A stretch of DNA of 20,069 bases from an uncultured Oscillospiraceae bacterium. Its GTDB lineage: Bacteria > Bacillota_A > Clostridia > Oscillospirales > Oscillospiraceae. The notes under the pieces are model-generated. The model was not told the origin of the DNA, ran no database searches, and saw only the letters and a list, made by a program, of their open reading frames with translations. A program made the position numbers and the translations under genes. The stretch covers positions 1-20,069 of the forward strand of contig CAAEOU010000330.1 of NCBI GenBank assembly GCA_900757695.1, in the 5' to 3' direction. Below, piece by piece: positions 15,130 to 20,069 of this stretch (the first letter of the stretch is position 1; every line of letters starts with the position of its first letter).

Positions 15130-15522
15130 ATGTATGGTAAATATGTAATGGATGCCAATTCTATCAAAAATGTTCTGGTAGACGGCACTCCAGTGGGCTT
15201 TGAACTGGAGACAAAGATCCCCTATTACCGGGGTGTGTCCCTGAGCTGTGTGGACAACATGGAGGTGCGGTATAATGACAGAGTCTTTACCGGCGATCAG
15301 CTCACCTATACCTTGGATGGACATACCTATACCCTGAACGAGATGTCCACGATCTCCACAATCCGGTGGGAGTTTGGACAGAAAATGAAGGTTTTTGTCC
15401 CAATGGACGGCGGTATCGGCATGGGTGTTCATGATATTGCCCTGACGATTTGGATCCGCATTTCCTATGGCGGCGGCGCGAGACCAAACACCTTCCACGC
15501 CCGCGTCAACATTATGGGTTAA
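15130..15522 (+). CDS. C-glycoside deglycosidase beta subunit (DUF6379 type)
   Basis: A 130-residue all-beta-looking protein beginning MYGKYVMDANSIKNVLVDG, with the conserved-looking KIPYYRGVSLSCVDNMEV, YTLDGHTYTLNEMSTI, RWEFGQKMKV and WIRISY. This matches my knowledge of the small DUF6379 subunit (DgpB/CarC-type) that partners a TIM-barrel subunit in bacterial C-glycoside deglycosidases. AAAGGAG lies about 11 nt upstream. The stop at 15520-15522 overlaps the ribosome binding site of the alpha gene, so the subunits are made in concert. The small subunit has no recognised catalytic residues of its own and is thought to complete the active-site region of the alpha subunit. Aglycone specificity cannot be predicted. 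Confidence 0.78.
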   Translation: MYGKYVMDANSIKNVLVDGTPVGFELETKIPYYRGVSLSCVDNMEVRYNDRVFTGDQLTYTLDGHTYTLNEMSTISTIRWEFGQKMKVFVPMDGGIGMGVHDIALTIWIRISYGGGARPNTFHARVNIMG

Positions 15523-15535
15523 GGAGGGAACACCG

Positions 15536-16537
15536 ATGATGAAAACAAGCGTATCTCTGTATAGCTATCAGCTTTCCTATTATATCGGCAAGCTGGATCT
15601 GGAGGGTTGTATCCGGGAGGCTGCCAAGGCCGGTTCCCAGGGCATCGAACTGATTGCTGAACAGATGCCTGTGGGAGGGAGTTATCCCAGAGTGGAAAAG
15701 CAGGATGTGTCCCAGTGGTTCGATTGGATGGCCAAATACAATGTAACACCCACCTGCATGGATACCTTCTGCGATATTATGATGTTCAAAAACCGCTTCC
15801 TGACACGGAAGGAGCAGGTACAGCTGTTCCGACAGGATTTGGAGCTGGCCCATAAGCTGGGATTCAAGTACACCCGGGTGATTCACAACATTCAGCCTGA
15901 GGTCATCGAGATGGCCCTGCCCATTGCGGCGGACAACGACATCAAGATGTGCTTTGAGATTCACTCTCCCATGCGGATTCGCTCGGAGTTTATTCAGCGC
16001 CACTTGGAGATGATTGAGCGCACCGGGACCAAGAATTACGGATTTATGCCGGACTGGGGAATCTTCCCCCTGCCAAAGAAGATTCCCACCCCGGAGGAGG
16101 CCCTGGCCGCAGGCGTTTCCCAGAAGGCCATTGACTTTGTCAAGGCCCAGAAAGGCCCCATTGCCATGTCTCGCCTGTTCGGATTGACCAGCGAGGGATT
16201 CAGCGACCAGGACGCCCACTACATCATGGAGGCGCTCCCCAACGAGATGGACGCCCCCAACGAGTTGGAGTGGCTGGAGGATATCGCACCCTATATTTAT
16301 CACTGCCATGCCAAGTGCCTGCACATGAACGAGAACTGCGAGGACGATCGTATTGATGCGGCGGGTGCAGTAAAAATGTTGAAGAAGATCGGCTATGATG
16401 GCTACCTCTCCACGGAGTACGAGGGTCAGCGCAGCGCCCCCGGAGCTGAAGACGATGCGGCAGACGAACTGATTGACGAAATCGAGCAAGTGCGGCGTCA
16501 TCAGGTCATGCTGCACAGGCTGATTGCAGAAGCGTAA
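15536..16537 (+). CDS. C-glycoside deglycosidase alpha subunit (TIM-barrel, DgpC/CarB-like)
   Basis: A 333-residue xylose isomerase-like TIM barrel, longer than ordinary family members and placed directly after the DUF6379 gene. A probable divalent-metal site is visible: Glu141 in CFEIHSP, Asp173 in MPDWGIF, His257 (or 259) in YIYHCHAKC and Glu294 in LSTEYEG. His143, two residues after the first ligand, is a candidate general base. AAGGAGGG is 7 nt before ATG 15536 (a second ATG follows at once). Known relatives cleave the C-C bond of 3-oxo-C-glycosides, and many also act on 3-oxo-O-glycosides. A non-hydrolytic beta-elimination is the accepted kind of chemistry. The C-terminus is rich in charged residues. 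The pair with the beta subunit is the main argument for the call. Confidence 0.78.
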   Translation: MMKTSVSLYSYQLSYYIGKLDLEGCIREAAKAGSQGIELIAEQMPVGGSYPRVEKQDVSQWFDWMAKYNVTPTCMDTFCDIMMFKNRFLTRKEQVQLFRQDLELAHKLGFKYTRVIHNIQPEVIEMALPIAADNDIKMCFEIHSPMRIRSEFIQRHLEMIERTGTKNYGFMPDWGIFPLPKKIPTPEEALAAGVSQKAIDFVKAQKGPIAMSRLFGLTSEGFSDQDAHYIMEALPNEMDAPNELEWLEDIAPYIYHCHAKCLHMNENCEDDRIDAAGAVKMLKKIGYDGYLSTEYEGQRSAPGAEDDAADELIDEIEQVRRHQVMLHRLIAEA

Positions 16538-16541
16538 TTAT

Positions 16542-16574
16542 TGTGCGCCGCAAGGCCTTGCCTTGCGGCGCACA
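16542..16574 (+). other. perfect 14-bp intercistronic hairpin
   Basis: TGTGCGCCGCAAGG (16542-16555), loop CCTTG, and its exact complement (16561-16574), followed by TTTACA and then the next ribosome binding site. The stem is very GC-rich and starts 5 nt after the alpha-subunit stop. It may attenuate transcription or protect the upstream mRNA 3' end, so the last gene would be expressed less. Confidence 0.65.
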
Positions 16575-16592
16575 TTTACAAGGAGGATCTCT

Positions 16593-17507
16593 ATGAAAAT
16601 CGGTTTTTTAACAGGCTGTCTTGGCGACATTCCACTGTATGAGAAGGCGAAATTTGCCCGATCTGCCGGGTTCCAGGCACTGGAAATTTCCGCTTGGCCA
16701 AAGGAAAACACCCGAGATTATTCCGGAAGCGACATTGATTTTGAGACATTTGATGCCCAAGAGGCCCAAAAGATTCGCACCTATCTGGATGATATGGGGC
16801 TGGAAATATCTGCGATGGCCTATTATGACAACAATCTGGATTGCGATCCGGTCCACCGGAAGCAGATCAATGACCACCTGAAAAAGGTTATTCTGGCCGC
16901 AGAAATGCTGGGAACCGAGCTGGTGGGCACCTTCATCGGGCGGGATACCACCAAGGACCTGGAAGGAAATTTTGATGAATTTGAAAAGGTCTTTACTCCA
17001 CTGGTGCAGTTTGCGGAGGACCACGGTGTAAAGCTGATGATTGAAAACTGCCATATGCCCGGCTGGCTGGAGCCTGGAAAACCGGGCACTATCAGCTATA
17101 CGCCGGAGCTGTGGCGGGAAATGTTCCGGCGCGTTCCGAGTAAAAATTTTGGCCTGAACTATGATCCCAGCCACCTTCGCGCCATGTTGATCGATGATTT
17201 GGAGGCACTAAAGGGCTTTGAGGATCGGGTGTTCCACCTCCACGCCAAGGACGTTGAGGTGTTCCCTGAAAAGCTCAAATACTATGGGATCTATGACCAG
17301 CAGCTCGGAAACGGCGACAGCTATTGGCGTTACCGGATGCCCTCCCTTGGTCAGGTGAATTGGGCCAGATTGGTGGGCCATCTCAAGGCTCATGGCTATG
17401 ATTCCTTCATCAGCATTGAACATGAGGACCCGCTCTACGAGGGTTCCGTTGAAAAGGTGCAGGAGGGGCTGAATATTGGTCTGCGCTATCTGAGAGAAAT
17501 CATGTAA
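16593..17507 (+). CDS. sugar phosphate isomerase/epimerase-like TIM barrel (operon 2)
   Basis: A 304-residue xylose isomerase-like TIM barrel with a complete metal site: Glu151 (MIENCHMPG), Asp191 and His194 (NYDPSHL), His217 (FHLHAKDVEV) and Glu276 (SIEHEDP). GDSYWRYRMPSLGQVNWARL is typical of keto-sugar isomerases and epimerases found beside Gfo/Idh enzymes. AAGGAGG lies about 6 nt before ATG 16593. It is last in the plus operon, 55 bp after the deglycosidase alpha gene and behind the GC-rich hairpin. It likely converts the 3-oxo or anhydro sugar product released by the deglycosidase. The exact reaction is unknown. No terminator follows; the IS30 element begins about 20 bp after its stop. 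Confidence 0.87.
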   Translation: MKIGFLTGCLGDIPLYEKAKFARSAGFQALEISAWPKENTRDYSGSDIDFETFDAQEAQKIRTYLDDMGLEISAMAYYDNNLDCDPVHRKQINDHLKKVILAAEMLGTELVGTFIGRDTTKDLEGNFDEFEKVFTPLVQFAEDHGVKLMIENCHMPGWLEPGKPGTISYTPELWREMFRRVPSKNFGLNYDPSHLRAMLIDDLEALKGFEDRVFHLHAKDVEVFPEKLKYYGIYDQQLGNGDSYWRYRMPSLGQVNWARLVGHLKAHGYDSFISIEHEDPLYEGSVEKVQEGLNIGLRYLREIM

Positions 17508-17559
17508 AAGTTTACATTGGTCGATTGTAAAATGAAGTTGGACACTTAAAAAGAAAAAA

Positions 17560-17632
17560 TCCATAGTGATATACCCACATGATAAAATGAAGTTGCTAGA
17601 CAACATCTATCAAGGGGAGCAATCACTATGGA
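17560..17632 (+). promoter_or_regulatory. hairpin sequestering the IS30 transposase start codon
   Basis: TCCATAGTGAT (17560-17570) is the exact reverse complement of ATCACTATGGA (17622-17632), which contains the ATG at 17628. Only transcripts entering from outside would carry both arms, so the structure could block translation of read-through mRNA, a known protective device of insertion sequences. Folding is inferred from complementarity only. Confidence 0.5.
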
Positions 17633-18701
17633 CTGCCATCATTATATCACAGAATTGCCAGAACGCAAGCGCGGGCAGCATCTACAACGAGAAGAGAGAG
17701 GCGTGATCCAAGCACTGAAGCAGCAGGGTCTATCCAACCGAGCCATTGCCAGGGAGCTGGGCTGCTCGCCTACTACGATTGGAAACGAACTGCGGCGCGG
17801 CACGCCGCCACGCAAGTCAAACAAGGAACGTGCTCCAAGCTACAGCGCCAAGCACGGTGAAGCGGTGTATCGTACAAATCGGCTCCGCTGCAGGAAACCG
17901 CATAAGCTGTCTTCCTGCGGAGCGTTTGTATCCTGGACTGTTGTTCAGACCAGAGAGCATAAGTGGTCTCTGGATGCCTGCGTCGGTTACGCAAGGCGGC
18001 ACGGACTGTTCCCCCAAAGCGAGATGGTGTGTACTCGCACACTCTACCGCGAAGCGTGGGCAGGCAATCTACCCCTTGGTATCACGGAACTTCCAGAGGC
18101 AGTAAAGCGGAAGCGCACCCAGGCTTCTAAGCCTCACGAAGACAAGAAGCGCTACGGCAAAAGCATTGATTTTCGGTCAGAAATCGCCTCCCAGCGAACA
18201 GAAGAAGGGCATTGGGAAGGCGATACAGTCGTTGGCAAACGTGCCGGAAAAAAAGCCGTAGTATTCTCTCTTTTGGAAAAGAAGACGGAAAACTACATGG
18301 CATTTCTGATTTCAGGAAAGACCAGTGAGACCGTTATGTCTGCTATGCATATACTCAAAGCAGAATTTGGTGACCGCTTTGCCTAGGTGTTCAAAACCAT
18401 CACCGTTGACAACGGCTCTGAATTTGCTGATTTCGCCCAGTACGAAAGTTGGGGCACGCAGGTATTCTTTTCCCACCCCTATACTTCGTGGGAACGGGCG
18501 CAAAATGAACGCCACAACGGTTTATTCCGAGCGTTTGTTCCAAAGGGCGCCTCTTTGCAGAACTATTCTGCCGAGTATATTCTGGCAGCAGCGGATGAGC
18601 TGAACGCACGTCCCAGAAAGAAGCTGGGTTATGCAACTCCGGAGGAGCTGTTCGATTCCTTCCTTGACCGGGTCTATGCGGTGGGTAGCAACCTCGGCTG
18701 A
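17628..18701 (+). pseudogene. IS30-family transposase with in-frame TAG
   Basis: A 357-codon transposase if the TAG at 18384-18386 is ignored. The N-terminal helix-turn-helix (REERGVIQALKQQGLSNRAI, then ARELGCSPTTIGNELRRG) binds the ends. The DDE catalytic domain shows Asp in EGDTVVG, Asp in TVDNGSEF (just after the TAG) and Glu in the NERHNGLFR region. The stop falls between the first and second catalytic Asp, so the truncated 252-residue product cannot be active. The rest of the frame is undamaged to TGA 18699, so the mutation is recent, or the TAG is read through at some level. AAGGGGAG is the ribosome binding site. A 10-bp inverted repeat (18704-18713 with 18738-18747) follows the gene. 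Confidence 0.85.
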
Positions 18702-18841
18702 CCCTGTCAAGGAATCGGCTGTGCCTTGCCTTCGGCATCCTTGACAGCGCCACCCGTGCTTGCTGTGTGGAAGACAAGTCCGGCTTACGCCGAATTGTTT
18801 TTATTCATGTGGGGTGTCCAACTTGCACTTGCAATTTACGA

Positions 18842-18870
18842 TTGTCTTTTCTTTGGTAAAATGTTATACT
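18842..18870 (+). promoter_or_regulatory. promoter of the RpiR-family regulator, at the IS30 boundary
   Basis: TTGTCT (18842-18847) and TATACT (18865-18870) are separated by 17 bp. The -35 box includes TTGT of the putative duplicated target CGATTGT, so the insertion left the promoter core intact but replaced everything upstream. Confidence 0.65.
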
Positions 18871-18897
18871 GAAAAAAAGACGATAGGTGGTTTCGCT

Positions 18898-19671
18898 ATG
18901 AATACACTGGCTAATTTATTTGCCTATTACAACAACGGCGAGCAGGATGTATACCATTTTGTGCTGGAAAAGATTCTTGAAAACACAGAATTGTTTCTTC
19001 GCGGCTCTATCTATGAGATCGCGGACTACTGCTCTGCCTCAACTGCCACTATCAGTCGGCTTTCTCAGAAACTGGGCTACAAAAATTTTTCTGATTTCCG
19101 TCACAATCTGTTTGATGCAAGACACTATTATCAGTATAACAATCAGGTGATGCCCAACGAATTAAAACCGCCGGTGGAAAATCTTTCGACGTGTTATTTT
19201 GAAAATATGCGCGAAATGATTGCAAGCATTGAGACTGCTGCGACAGCGCAACGGATCGAGCATGCGGCGGATATGCTGCACGAAGCAAAACGCGTTCGGA
19301 TTTTTACGTTTAACACAGGGTACACGGAGATCGGACTGCAAATCAATCTGTTGATGAGCGGAAAAGAGTCTTTGCGCTGCGACCGATTTATGGATCAGAT
19401 TATAGCGGCCAAGAAGCTCAAGACAGAGGATGTTGTTCTAATTATGGCGCCGGATTGCAGTGATGCACTGGACATTATTCCGCTGACGCAGATCGTTCAG
19501 GAGAAGGGCGCCCAAAGCATCCTCATCACCAATTCAACCCATTCTGTCCACCTTGGTAGGGTTGATTTCTCCATCGCTTTTGATGGAAACAACACGAACA
19601 TGGATCTGTGGGGAATGTACATGATCGTAGACCTGATTAGCCTGCGATACCGCAAAAAGTACGTGGAGTGA
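18898..19671 (+). CDS. RpiR/MurR-family transcriptional regulator
   Basis: A 257-residue regulator. The N-terminal RpiR-type helix-turn-helix is at about 1-75 (IYEIADYCSASTATISRLSQ, then KLGYKNFSDFRHNL), and a SIS sugar-phosphate-binding domain is at about 105-240 (ADMLHEAKRVRIFTFNTGYT, DVVLIMAPDCSDALDIIPL, KGAQSILITNSTHS). AGGTGG lies 7 nt before ATG 18898; the upstream in-frame extension crosses the IS end and promoter and is rejected. Such proteins sense a phosphosugar and control catabolic operons, so it is the best local candidate regulator of the two sugar operons. It was probably next to the plus operon before IS30 inserted. It is now flanked by two insertion sequences. The ligand is unknown. 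Confidence 0.9.
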   Translation: MNTLANLFAYYNNGEQDVYHFVLEKILENTELFLRGSIYEIADYCSASTATISRLSQKLGYKNFSDFRHNLFDARHYYQYNNQVMPNELKPPVENLSTCYFENMREMIASIETAATAQRIEHAADMLHEAKRVRIFTFNTGYTEIGLQINLLMSGKESLRCDRFMDQIIAAKKLKTEDVVLIMAPDCSDALDIIPLTQIVQEKGAQSILITNSTHSVHLGRVDFSIAFDGNNTNMDLWGMYMIVDLISLRYRKKYVE

Positions 19672-20069
19672 CCCCAACCGTTTGAAAAATGGAGTCGGCA
19701 GGTATAATGGTCCCATAATTTCAGACCACAGCTCGAAAAATTATCGTGAACATGGTAAAATACAACAAGAACTCGAAAAGGAGACTTCACCATGACACGA
19801 AGAACATACACGCCGGAGTACAAGGCCAAGCTGGTCATTGAGGTTCTGCAAGGTGAGAAGGAACTCAATACCATCGCGGCAGAGAACAGCATCAGCCCGA
19901 ATATGCTGCGAAACTGGAAGGCGGAGTTCCTGGAGAACGTCGGCCGCGCCTTTGACGGCAGTCGGCAGGCAAAGGAAGCTCGCAGAAAGGAGGCCGACCT
20001 GAAGAAGACGCAGGCACAGATGCTCAAGACCATCGGTCAGTTAACGCTGGAGCGAGATTTTCTTCAGGA
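19672..20069 (+). mobile_element. left part of an IS3-family insertion sequence
   Basis: An IS3-type orfA begins at 19792 and runs off the window. The element's left end must lie in 19672-19791 but its inverted repeat cannot be fixed without the right end. GGTATAATGG (19701-19710) gives a strong -10, with TTGAAA 15 bp upstream as a weak -35, a possible transposase promoter or element-end promoter. Confidence 0.7.
19792..20069 (+). CDS. IS3-family transposase OrfA (partial, runs off the window)
   Basis: The frame is open from ATG 19792 (AAAGGAG 8 nt upstream) to the last base, 92 codons without a stop. It starts MTRRTYTPEYKAKLVIEVLQ and continues with TIAAENSISPNMLRNWKAEF, the helix-turn-helix of IS3/IS911-type OrfA proteins. 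KEARRKEADLKKTQAQMLKT and IGQLTLERDFLQ form the usual leucine-zipper-like coiled coil. OrfA binds the element ends. The catalytic OrfB, normally made by -1 frameshifting, would lie beyond the window. Whether the element is intact cannot be judged. Confidence 0.88.
   Translation, partial: MTRRTYTPEYKAKLVIEVLQGEKELNTIAAENSISPNMLRNWKAEFLENVGRAFDGSRQAKEARRKEADLKKTQAQMLKTIGQLTLERDFLQ

Larger units (their letters stand above)
17529..18838 (+). mobile_element. IS30-family insertion sequence (probably inactive)
   Basis: The left end reads AAAATGAAGTTGGACAC (17529-17545). The right end, inverted, reads TAAATTGCAAGTGCAAG followed by TTGGACAC (18838-18814). CGATTGT lies just outside both ends (17522-17528 and 18839-18845), a possible 7-bp target duplication, though IS30 members usually make shorter ones, so the exact ends are uncertain. 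A second end-like motif, TAAAATGAAGTTG (17583-17595), lies inside the left end and may be an extra transposase-binding site. The transposase is interrupted by a TAG. Confidence 0.75.

Noticed and set aside
15512..16516. Long open frame on the minus strand (334 residues)
   Set aside because: It is the antisense shadow of the deglycosidase alpha gene, has no ribosome binding site or family resemblance, and the plus-strand frame has clear catalytic motifs.
1..20069. CRISPR array
   Set aside because: No regularly spaced repeats of 20-40 nt with unique spacers were seen anywhere; repeats found are short inverted or paired motifs.

Overview
The window looks like a genomic island in a gut-type member of the Clostridia, most likely near Oscillospirales. 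This is inferred from strong AAGGAGG-type ribosome binding sites, moderate GC, a Cys-rich VLP protein, a clostridial-style large serine recombinase and the gene families present. The species cannot be named from the sequence.

Left part (1-6950): debris of mobile elements and decayed genes. It opens with the 3' end of a possible mobilisation gene (1-65) overlapping the first codons of a truncated relaxase (65-160). Next come an AraC-type regulator broken by a frameshift and a stop (124-1334), an unexplained perfect 18-bp hairpin (1366-1405), a prephenate dehydrogenase fragment (1435-1765, minus) and an intact LysR regulator (1888-2778, minus). A Cys-rich VLP gene (3395-3781) and a structured non-coding stretch with two terminators follow. 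A small integration module closes the part: a divergently promoted small minus-strand gene, an XRE regulator (4668-5189) and a large serine recombinase (5186-6646). The 3' end of the recombinase overlaps the 3' half of an initiator tRNA-Met sequence (6625-6669), a typical att-type arrangement.

Central part (6954-17507): two divergent sugar operons sharing the 11954-12220 control region. The minus operon reads TIM-barrel sugar isomerase/epimerase, Gfo/Idh oxidoreductase, hexokinase, solute-binding lipoprotein. The plus operon reads Gfo/Idh oxidoreductase, a second solute-binding lipoprotein, a DUF6379-type C-glycoside deglycosidase beta subunit, its TIM-barrel alpha subunit, and another sugar isomerase/epimerase. 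I read the locus as a 3-oxo-glycoside pathway. The glycoside is captured by the lipoproteins and oxidised at a sugar hydroxyl by a Gfo/Idh enzyme. The alpha/beta deglycosidase then releases the aglycone, and the sugar is isomerised, re-reduced by the second Gfo/Idh enzyme and phosphorylated by hexokinase. No transporter permease is encoded in the window.

Right part (17508-20069): an IS30-family element whose transposase carries an in-frame TAG sits between the plus operon and an RpiR/MurR regulator (18898-19671). Its right end reaches the -35 box of the RpiR promoter. After RpiR, an IS3-family element begins and runs off the window with a partial orfA.
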